Assembly (NCBI RefSeq): GCF_900091505.1
Contig: NZ_LT607409.1
Location: 1,240,001-1,304,000, forward strand
DNA length: 64,000 nt
Reading direction: 5' to 3'
From: Micromonospora chokoriensis
GTDB taxonomy: Bacteria; Actinomycetota; Actinomycetes; Mycobacteriales; Micromonosporaceae
The first letter of the stretch is position 1; the number at the start of each line of letters is the position of its first letter. Shown piece after piece: positions 1 through 6,602 of this stretch. The notes beneath the pieces are model-generated. The model had not been told where the DNA came from and did no database searches. It saw nothing but the letters and a program-made list of their open reading frames with translations. A program made the translations under genes and the position numbers.

Positions 1-200
1 AGGCCTCCGATCCGCCCGGTTCGGTGGCCGGCCACGGTGCCGGCGGCCAGTCCGACGGCCGTCAGGAGTTGACCGAGGCGGCTCCGGCCGGGCACACCGC
101 CGCCGACGTCCGTCGGTCCCTGTTCTGGTCCGGGATCTTCGGTCTCACCATCTCGCTGGCTGGCCTCGGCATGGTCGGTACCCGCCGCCGAATGTGGTGA
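1..200 (+). CDS. C-terminal end of an unidentified membrane protein (partial)
   Basis: The reading frame is open from the left edge (first full codon at position 3) to the TGA at 198-200, giving about 65 residues. The visible part is a Gly/Ser/Ala-rich stretch followed by one hydrophobic segment of roughly 20 residues (starting LFWSGIFGLTISL) and a basic tail, RRRMW. That is the layout of a single-pass protein with a short cytoplasmic C-terminus. The family cannot be recognised from this fragment. It converges on the PASTA gene downstream; the two stops are about 8 nt apart and lie in a small inverted repeat (197-202 / 206-211). Confidence 0.5.
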   Translation, partial: ASDPPGSVAGHGAGGQSDGRQELTEAAPAGHTAADVRRSLFWSGIFGLTISLAGLGMVGTRRRMW

Positions 201-207
201 CCAGCGG

Positions 208-1056
208 TCACGACGTGCTCGTCACCGTGGGGGTCGGCGTGGTCGGGCTCGCCCCGGTGGAGGGTCGGGCCTGGGACACCACCAGCAGCACCTCGTCGTC
301 GGTCGGCACCGGCGTGCCCGCCTCCGGTTCGGTGCCCACCACCGTGCCCGGCGGCAGTTCCGACGGGCGGTACACCACCCGGTAGGAGAGGCCGAGCCGG
401 TTCAACAGCCCCTCGGCGGTGGCCTGCGGTAGGCCGGTGAGCGGCGGCACCGGCACCTCGTCCGGTGCCGTTGTGGTCGGCGAACTGCTCGGCGACTCGC
501 TGGTCGGTGCCGCCGAGGTCGGGGACCCGGTGGTCGGCGCGGCACGTGTCGCACTGGCCGGCGGGACCGAGGGGGTGGGCCCCGGGTCGTCACGGTCGTC
601 GTCCTGGTCGGCGAGCACCAACCAGAGCGCCCCGCCGAGCAGACCGGCGAGCAGCAGGCCGAGCACACCCCAGAGGATCGGCAGCCACCAGCGTCGGCCG
701 CCCTGCTCCTCGACGTACCACTCGGCGGCGTCGGTCGGTCGGGATGGCCGGACCTCGGCCCGCCCGGACCACGACGGCGGTATCTGCGCCGTGCGATCGG
801 CGGGCGTGCCGGTGGGCCGATCGATCGGCATGGTCTCGTCGGGCGACAGATCGGGACGCGCAGGGACGGTTCGGTCGACAGGCGCCGTCTCGTCGGGGTC
901 CGAAGCCGGACCGCGGTCGAGAGGTGCCGTCTCGTCCGCACCTGCGGTGGGTCGGGTCGGTGGCGTTGGCTCCGGCCGGTCGGCGGCCGGGGGCAGGGCT
1001 CGGGTCCGGTCGTCGTCGTTCTCGTCGGCGGGAGGCTCCTGGCGGTCGTTGCTCAT
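208..1056 (-). CDS. PASTA-domain single-pass membrane protein (no kinase domain)
   Basis: This 282-residue protein has an acidic, Pro/Thr-rich cytoplasmic part with repeated DETxPxDR-like motifs (about residues 40-90), one transmembrane helix (about 125-150, WWLPILWGVLGLLLAGLL), a Pro/Ser/Thr-rich linker, and one PASTA domain near the C-terminus (VPPLTGLPQATAEGLLNRLG onward). PASTA domains in Ser/Thr kinases and penicillin-binding proteins bind muropeptide-like ligands outside the cell. No kinase or transpeptidase domain is present here. The start is the ATG at 1056, preceded by GAAGGGA. It lies 133 bp downstream of a second PASTA gene on the same strand and is probably its paralogue. The role is unknown; a cell-wall sensor or scaffold is an inference. 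Confidence 0.8.
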   Translation of the reverse strand: MSNDRQEPPADENDDDRTRALPPAADRPEPTPPTRPTAGADETAPLDRGPASDPDETAPVDRTVPARPDLSPDETMPIDRPTGTPADRTAQIPPSWSGRAEVRPSRPTDAAEWYVEEQGGRRWWLPILWGVLGLLLAGLLGGALWLVLADQDDDRDDPGPTPSVPPASATRAAPTTGSPTSAAPTSESPSSSPTTTAPDEVPVPPLTGLPQATAEGLLNRLGLSYRVVYRPSELPPGTVVGTEPEAGTPVPTDDEVLLVVSQARPSTGASPTTPTPTVTSTS

Positions 1057-1189
1057 CGCACGTCCCTTCCCCGAACCGGACGGGCGTCATGGCCCTCGAC
1101 CGTCAACCTAGTCGCCCAGGGCGCCATCGGCGGGGATCAGCGTGCTGAGCCGCGCCGGAGGCGGCGCGTCGACCGGTGCGGGAAACAGC

Positions 1190-1888
1190 TCAGGGGGTGG
1201 GTTTGCTGGACGGTTGTTCGACGCCGTCCGTCCCGCACCAGATGCTGACCTCGTCGTTCCACCGGGCAGCGCCGTCTTCGGCCGGTTCCTGCCGGGTGAC
1301 CTTGCCGCTGCGCCCACTGGCGTACCGCGGGTAGAGGCCCTCGTCGATCAATTCGTTGGCGGCCTTGTCGCAGTTGTCCCCGACCACGTCCGGAACCTCG
1401 GCTGCCGGCGCCGGGCCCGCGACCTGGAGTTGCACCGTCGTACCCCGGGTGACCTCGGTGCCCACCGCCGGCGACGTGTTCTCGACAGTACGGCCGGTGC
1501 CGCCACCGAAGACCAACCGCCAGCCCAGCCGCTGCTTTCGCAACAGGTCCCGGGCCTCGACGAAGTCCGTACCGATCACCGGCGGCACGGTCAGGCCGGT
1601 CCCCTTGGTCGCGCCGGCGGAGGTCCGGACGGCCGACGGTGTGGCCCGCCCGGTGCTCGGCCGGGGCGCGGTGGCCTGACCGGTCGGCGAACCGCTCAGG
1701 CTCGCGATGGCGAGGGGATCCTCCGCGGACGTGCCGCCGTCGCCAGCCAGCAACCAACCACCCGTCGCGCCGACCGCAGCCAACAGCACAGCGGCCAACC
1801 CGCCACCCAGCAACACGCTGGCCCGGCCCGCGCCGGCACCGCCCTGGCCACCGACGGCATCCTGTCGGCCCGTGTTCGTGTCCGTCAT
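1190..1888 (-). CDS. PASTA-domain membrane protein with two PASTA repeats
   Basis: Starting from the ATG at 1888 (MTDTNTGRQ) the protein has 232 residues. An in-frame extension to 1957 is possible but is not supported by a ribosome binding site. One transmembrane helix (SVLLGGGLAAVLLAAVGATG) follows a short Gly-rich cytoplasmic N-terminus. The outside part has a Thr/Pro-rich stalk and two PASTA repeats, beginning VPPVIGTDFVEARDLL and VPDVVGDNCDKAANELI. The second repeat carries a Cys near its start and another near the end (IWCG), possibly a disulfide. The protein has no catalytic domain. It is tandem with the PASTA gene at 208-1056, and the pair may form one transcription unit. Confidence 0.8.
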   Translation of the reverse strand: MTDTNTGRQDAVGGQGGAGAGRASVLLGGGLAAVLLAAVGATGGWLLAGDGGTSAEDPLAIASLSGSPTGQATAPRPSTGRATPSAVRTSAGATKGTGLTVPPVIGTDFVEARDLLRKQRLGWRLVFGGGTGRTVENTSPAVGTEVTRGTTVQLQVAGPAPAAEVPDVVGDNCDKAANELIDEGLYPRYASGRSGKVTRQEPAEDGAARWNDEVSIWCGTDGVEQPSSKPTP

Positions 1889-2010
1889 ACCGCCCACCGC
1901 CTCATCACCGGCGACCGTACCGTCCGCCGCCCAACCTGTTGCGCCGGCCGTCCGCACCGGCGGGTCGTTGCGACTCGCCGCGCCGACGACGGGACGTTAC
2001 GCTGCCCGGC

Positions 2011-3339
2011 ATGGCCAGACAGGGCTGGGGAGTATCGATCGTCACGGCGATCGGGGTCGCTGCCGGCGCGGGCGCCGCTCAACTGGGCTTCGGCTACGGG
2101 CTCGGCGTCATCGCCTGGACGCCCACCGAGGCCGGTGCCACCGACACGGCCTGGGCCGATGGCCTCGCCTGGGCCATCTGGCTCGCCGCCAGCTCGACGG
2201 TCCTCGGCGCGGTCTGTGCGCAACGACTGCATCACCGCGCCGCACCGAAGCCGGCAGAGGTGGACTCTCCCGACCCGACCACCACGCCGGGCACCCAGAC
2301 GGACAATCCTGAGTCCGCAGTCGACACCACAGTCCCGGAACCGCCCGCCGAGCGGGACGGTCTGCTGCGCCGGGTGGCACTCGCGCTCGGCGCCGGAATC
2401 GGCGGCCTGGTGACGGTGCTGCTGATCGCCGTACCCGCGCGGGTGGCCACCGGCGCGGACACCGGCACACCGCAACGCACCGCCGCCGTTCAGGCGACGC
2501 TGGGCATCCTGCTGGGCATGGTCGTCGCGATCTGGGCGCTGCGCTCCCGGGCGGCCGCTGTCAACGTGACCGCGACGGCCGCCTGGCTCTGGCTGCTCGC
2601 GGTGGTCTCGGTGGTCGACGGGGTACGCGTCGGACGCGGGCTGACCGGTGCGCAACTGGGCACCTGGCACCTCGACCCGGACCACTCGCACTACTGGATC
2701 GGTGGCCAGCTCTACTGGCCGGGCGCGCTGCTGGCGCTCGTACCCGCGCTGCTGATCGGCGTGTTGGCCGCACGGCGGGCAGCGCGTTCGACCGGGCACC
2801 GGGTCGGTGCTGCGGCCTCCGGCGCTGCCGGACCGGTGCTCGTCGCGCTCGCCTACCTGACCACTCTGCCGCACTGGTCGACGCTGGGCCCCGCGCAACT
2901 GTCCACCCAACTGGTCGCCCCGTACGCGGTGATCGCCGGTGTCGGGGGCTCGGTGCTGGCCGCCGTTCTCGCGGAGCGAGCCGACCGCAACCGGACCACC
3001 CAGCTCGGGTCGACTGCGTCGGCGACGGCTGCCGACTCGACCACGGCCGCCGCGACCGAGGTGACCCCTGCCACCACTGGCGGGCCGATCCCGACCCCTC
3101 CGGTCGCGGGCACCGACCCCGAGCCGGCGGCCTCCGATCGGTCTACCGGCACCGCAGGTCGTCGTCGCAGGGCCGCCGCACCGGAGCCGGCCGGGACGGG
3201 TTCCCGACCGGACGAGGATGCACTCCCCAGGGTGCCCACACCACGGACGGACCCGGACCTCTCCGGGCCGACGGACGAGGGCCGCCCGACACCGACCCCC
3301 CGGCGCACCCGCGCAGCCCGCCGCCCCACCACCGACTGA
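2011..3339 (+). CDS. Multi-pass membrane protein with Pro/Thr-rich tail, function unknown
   Basis: A 442-residue product from the ATG at 2011 (MARQGWGVSIVTAIG). Hydrophobic segments fall at roughly residues 7-30, 45-65, 130-155, 165-190, 195-215, 245-265, 280-300 and 315-335, so 7-8 membrane helices are likely. The last 110 residues are Thr/Pro/Arg-rich and probably cytoplasmic and disordered. I do not recognise a family. No Shine-Dalgarno sequence precedes the start, but a TACGCT hexamer at 1998-2003 ends 7 nt before the ATG, consistent with a leaderless transcript. The gene converges on the GCS2-family gene, with a perfect hairpin between them. Confidence 0.7.
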   Translation: MARQGWGVSIVTAIGVAAGAGAAQLGFGYGLGVIAWTPTEAGATDTAWADGLAWAIWLAASSTVLGAVCAQRLHHRAAPKPAEVDSPDPTTTPGTQTDNPESAVDTTVPEPPAERDGLLRRVALALGAGIGGLVTVLLIAVPARVATGADTGTPQRTAAVQATLGILLGMVVAIWALRSRAAAVNVTATAAWLWLLAVVSVVDGVRVGRGLTGAQLGTWHLDPDHSHYWIGGQLYWPGALLALVPALLIGVLAARRAARSTGHRVGAAASGAAGPVLVALAYLTTLPHWSTLGPAQLSTQLVAPYAVIAGVGGSVLAAVLAERADRNRTTQLGSTASATAADSTTAAATEVTPATTGGPIPTPPVAGTDPEPAASDRSTGTAGRRRRAAAPEPAGTGSRPDEDALPRVPTPRTDPDLSGPTDEGRPTPTPRRTRAARRPTTD

Positions 3340-3370
3340 CCGGCCTCTTCTGTTGTACCGTGCGGCGTCC

Positions 3371-3395
3371 AGGCCTGTTCCCTAAGAACAGGCCT
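3371..3395. terminator. Bidirectional hairpin between convergent genes
   Basis: AGGCCTGTTC (3371-3380) and GAACAGGCCT (3386-3395) form a perfect 10-bp stem with a 5-nt loop. No T-run follows on either strand. The position between two convergent stop codons supports a shared terminator. Confidence 0.75.
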
Positions 3396-4873
3396 TAGTT
3401 CACGGGCCAGGTGTGGACGGGTTCGTTGGAGCGCTGGAGTTCCGCGTAGCGCTGGACCATGTGGTGCAGCGCGGCCTTCCGGTCCATGCCGTGCTGCCGC
3501 TCGGCCGCCCAGACTGTCTCGGTCTGCCAGACGGCACCGTTGCGGGCGGTCCGACAGCGCTGCTCGATGATGCCGAGCAACCGGTCCCGTTGGGCCGCCG
3601 CGACGCCGAACCCGTTCAGCCCGGCCGCAGCGGTGGGCAGCAACTGGTCCAGCACCAGCTTGGTGACCGGCACGTCACCGAGGCCGGGCCAGTGCAGCAC
3701 GGCGTCGAGGCCACGTCGGGCGGCGGCGTGGAAGTTCTCCTCGGCGGAGCTGAAGGTCAGTTGGCTCCAGATCGGACGGTCCGCCTCGGCCAGGCCGCGA
3801 GCCAGCCCGAAGTAGAAGGCCGCGTTGGCGAGCATGTCCACCACCGTCGGGCCGGCCGGCAGCACCCGGTTCTCCACCCGCAGGTGCGGGCGGCCGTCCA
3901 TGATGTCGTAGACCGGGCGGTTCCACCGGTAGACAGTGCCGTTGTGCAGCCTCAACTCTCCGAGCTTCGGTACGCCACCGGCGTGCAGCACCTCCACCGG
4001 GTCCTCGTCCTCACAGATCGGCAGCAACGGCGGAAAATACCGCACGTTCTCCTCGAACAGGTCGAAGATCGAGGTGATCCAGCGTTCGCCGAACCACACC
4101 CGTGGGCGTACCCCCTGGGCCTTGAGCTCGTCGGGACGAGTGTCGGTGGCCTGCTGGAACAGGGCGATCCGGGTCTCCGCCCAGAGTTGACGGCCGTACA
4201 GGTAGGGGCTGTTCGCTCCGACCGCCACCTGCACCCCCGCGATGGCCTGGGAGGCGTTCCAGTAGTCGGCGAAGCTGTCGGGCGCCACCTGGAGGTGGAA
4301 CTGGAGGCTGGTGCAGGCGGCTTCGGGGGCGATCGAGTCGGTGTGCGTCCGTAGTTGCTCGACGCCACGGATGTCCAGCTCGATGTCCTCGCCGCGGGCG
4401 CCGACGATCTGGTCGTTGAGCACCCGGTAGCGCTCATTGGTGGAGAGGTTGTCCTCGACCAGGTGCCCCTCGGTGAGGGTGGGCAGGATCCCGACCAGGA
4501 CGATCTTCGCGTCGGACCGGGTCGCGCGCTCGTCGGCCCGGGAGAGGCTGCCGCGCAGGTCACGTTCGTAGTCGGCGAAGCCGGTGCCCTCGATCAGCCG
4601 GGGCTCGGCGTTGAGTTCAAGGTTGAACTGCCCCAGCTCGGTCTGGAAGAGCGGATCGGCGATGTCGGCGAGGATCTCCTCGTTGCGCATCGCGGGTTCG
4701 GCCGTCGAGTCGACCAGGTTGAGTTCGATCTCCAGGCCGGTCATCGGCCGGTCGGCGTCGAACCCGAAGTCGTCGAGCATGAGGGCGAAGACGTCGAGAC
4801 AGCGCCGCACCTTCTGCCGGTACCGGATGCGATCATCCCGGGTGAAGGCGCCCTGTGCGACGTCCCTGCCCAT
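3395..4873 (-). CDS. Glutamate-cysteine ligase-like protein (GCS2 family)
   Basis: Start chosen at the ATG at 4873 (MGRDVAQGAF), preceded by GGGAGGACAT. The frame remains open upstream to 5068, but that extension has no ribosome binding site and atypical composition. The 492-residue product carries the GCS2 core: GLEIELNLVD near residue 45 (metal/glutamate-binding acidic motif), ELNAEP, and the substrate-binding segments TSLQFHLQV and LRLHNGTVYRWNRPVYD. Family members ligate glutamate to cysteine or another amine using ATP. In actinomycetes the main thiol is mycothiol, so the true substrate is uncertain. The gene appears to be transcribed alone. Confidence 0.75.
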   Translation of the reverse strand: MGRDVAQGAFTRDDRIRYRQKVRRCLDVFALMLDDFGFDADRPMTGLEIELNLVDSTAEPAMRNEEILADIADPLFQTELGQFNLELNAEPRLIEGTGFADYERDLRGSLSRADERATRSDAKIVLVGILPTLTEGHLVEDNLSTNERYRVLNDQIVGARGEDIELDIRGVEQLRTHTDSIAPEAACTSLQFHLQVAPDSFADYWNASQAIAGVQVAVGANSPYLYGRQLWAETRIALFQQATDTRPDELKAQGVRPRVWFGERWITSIFDLFEENVRYFPPLLPICEDEDPVEVLHAGGVPKLGELRLHNGTVYRWNRPVYDIMDGRPHLRVENRVLPAGPTVVDMLANAAFYFGLARGLAEADRPIWSQLTFSSAEENFHAAARRGLDAVLHWPGLGDVPVTKLVLDQLLPTAAAGLNGFGVAAAQRDRLLGIIEQRCRTARNGAVWQTETVWAAERQHGMDRKAALHHMVQRYAELQRSNEPVHTWPVN

Positions 4874-5108
4874 ATGTCCTCCCGACAGCCGGCGCGGTCG
4901 GGATCCTGCCGTCCCGGAAGCGCATTGTGAACCATCAACGGTAAGAGCGCCTACCTGGCCGGGCCAGAGGCCGACGGCGGTGATCCGACGTCGACCCGAG
5001 CGGACGGCGCTCGTGGCGCCATCTGTACCCCGTGGCCAGCCGACACGACCCGATGACGGTGCGAACAACTCGTGACAATTACCACGACGTCATCCGGGGT
5101 GGTGGACG

Positions 5109-5147
5109 ACGCAGGGCCCGCGCCGACGTGCGGCGCGGGCCCTGCGT
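5109..5147 (-). terminator. Strong hairpin downstream of the yceI-like gene
   Basis: Two 16-nt arms (5109-5124 and 5132-5147) are perfectly complementary with a 7-nt loop and lie just past the stop codon at 5166. There is no T-run. Confidence 0.8.
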
Positions 5148-5165
5148 AGCGGTGATCCGGGGGGA

Positions 5166-5747
5166 TCAGGCCTGACGGACGGCCTCACCCTCGATCTCAA
5201 TCTTGATCTTGCGGCTGACCAGCACGCCCCCGGTCTCCAGGGCGACGTTCCAGGTCAGGCCGAACTCCTCACGATCGATCTCGGTGCTCGCGGAGAAGCC
5301 GAAGATGTCCTGGCCGAACGGGCTACGGCCGACACCCTCGAACTCCACCTCCAGCTCGACCGGGCGGGTGACGTCCTTGATGGTCAGCTCGCCGGCGAGC
5401 ACGAACTCGTTGCCGTTACGGGACGTGACCCCGGTGCTGCGGAACTCGAGGGTCGGGAACTTGTCGGAGTCCAGAAACTCGGGGCTGCGCAGGTGGGCGT
5501 CCCGGTCGGCCTGGGTGGTGTCGATGCTGGCGGCCTGGATGGTTGCGACGACCGACGACTGCAGCGGGTCCTCCGCGACGGTGATGGTGGCGGTCGCCTC
5601 GTTGAACTCACCGCGAACCTTGCTCACCATCATGTGCCGGGCAACGAAGCCGACCCGCTTGTGCGCCACGTCGAGCGCGTAGGTGCCGGCCGTCGGGATG
5701 GTGAGGCCGTCCCAGTCGCGGGTAACTGCATCGATGCTGCTGGTCAT
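5166..5747 (-). CDS. YceI family protein (lipocalin-like isoprenoid-binding fold)
   Basis: A 193-residue protein with typical YceI features: GTYALDVAHKRVGFVARHM near the N-terminus, a middle FPTLEFRSTGV strand, a later LTIKDVTRPVELEV segment, and the terminal DREEFGLTWNVALETGGVLV motif. No signal peptide is visible, so this member is probably cytoplasmic, unlike secreted YceI proteins. YceI proteins bind polyisoprenoid-type ligands in a beta-barrel, and some relate to stress. The ATG at 5747 follows GGAGG by about 9 nt. It is transcribed divergently from a MarR gene 99 bp away, which is its most likely regulator (inference). Confidence 0.88.
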   Translation of the reverse strand: MTSSIDAVTRDWDGLTIPTAGTYALDVAHKRVGFVARHMMVSKVRGEFNEATATITVAEDPLQSSVVATIQAASIDTTQADRDAHLRSPEFLDSDKFPTLEFRSTGVTSRNGNEFVLAGELTIKDVTRPVELEVEFEGVGRSPFGQDIFGFSASTEIDREEFGLTWNVALETGGVLVSRKIKIEIEGEAVRQA

Positions 5748-5787
5748 GCTGCTGTCCTCCAGTAGATTGTTTAGTAGCCCAACGACT

Positions 5788-5797
5788 GCTTAAGCAA
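5788..5797. promoter_or_regulatory. Palindrome in the yceI/marR divergent promoter region
   Basis: TGCTTAAGCA is a perfect 10-bp palindrome in the 99-bp gap between the divergent yceI-like and marR genes. This is the expected place for a MarR dimer to bind and control both promoters. Binding is inferred. Confidence 0.5.
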
Positions 5798-5846
5798 CTA
5801 TAACGGCAACAACATTCCCTGTGTCAAGTACTGCTAGGATGAACCC

Positions 5847-6353
5847 GTGACCAACGTCTTCGACGATCCCCGGATCACCGCCGTCGGCCTGCTCTTCGAG
5901 GCACACGCCGGGCTGTCCGCCCGGTTCAACGCCCAGCTCGAGGAGCACGACCTGTCCGCGGTCGAGTTCGAGGTCATCACCCGACTGGCCCGCTCGCCGG
6001 GCAACCAGCTCCGCATGACCGACCTCGCCGCGCAGACCTCGCTGTCGACCAGCGGGGTGACCCGCGTGGTGGACCGGATGGAACGTGACGGCCTCCTCAC
6101 TCGTCGGGCCTGCCCGAACGACCGGCGCAGTTCGTACGCGGTGGTCACCGCCGCAGGGATGCAGCGCCTGAACGAGACGCTGCCCGGTCACCTGCAGATG
6201 ATCGAGCAGTGGTTCACCGGCCAACTCGACCCCGAGGCGTTGACCGCCCTCCTCGACGGGTTGCGGCGGGTCCGCGACGCCGCGCATCCATGCGCCACCG
6301 CCGGCAGCGACGACACCACCTTCGCGCAGGAGACCGCGACCGAGCAACCCTGA
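5847..6353 (+). CDS. MarR family transcriptional regulator
   Basis: A 168-residue protein with a winged helix-turn-helix: LRMTDLAAQTSLSTSGVTRV is the recognition region, and DGLLTRRACPNDRRSSYAVV is the wing with the conserved DRR. The start is the GTG at 5847. A TAGGAT hexamer (5835-5840) ends 6 nt before it, suggesting a leaderless mRNA. The C-terminal 25 residues are Thr/Ala-rich and probably disordered. It is divergent from the yceI-like gene, with a palindrome between them. The ligand is unknown; no conserved redox cysteine pair is obvious, so oxidation sensing is not supported. Confidence 0.88.
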   Translation: MTNVFDDPRITAVGLLFEAHAGLSARFNAQLEEHDLSAVEFEVITRLARSPGNQLRMTDLAAQTSLSTSGVTRVVDRMERDGLLTRRACPNDRRSSYAVVTAAGMQRLNETLPGHLQMIEQWFTGQLDPEALTALLDGLRRVRDAAHPCATAGSDDTTFAQETATEQP

Positions 6354-6602
6354 GGGCAGCCGGGCGGTGGGGTGCCCGCACCGGCAGAAAGACCGGCAGA
6401 ACTGACCCCACCAAGCTGGATCATTCGGGCCAAGTCGACTTTCCGCCGTTGCATCGGTGGCAGGCTTCCTACACCGGGGATCAACCGGGGGGTGACGGCG
6501 CGGGCGATCAGCGAGGGGTAGCACCAAGGGGGCTCTTCGCCCGCGCCACTCTCCAGACCCCCCGTCGTCGTCGATCGCGCCGGGAGCGTCCGCCCCAGGG
6601 CG

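Noticed and set aside
4874..5068. N-terminal extension of the GCS2-family ligase
   Set aside because: The frame stays open, but the ATG at 4873 has an ideal ribosome binding site and the upstream residues are Arg/Gly-rich and unlike the family.
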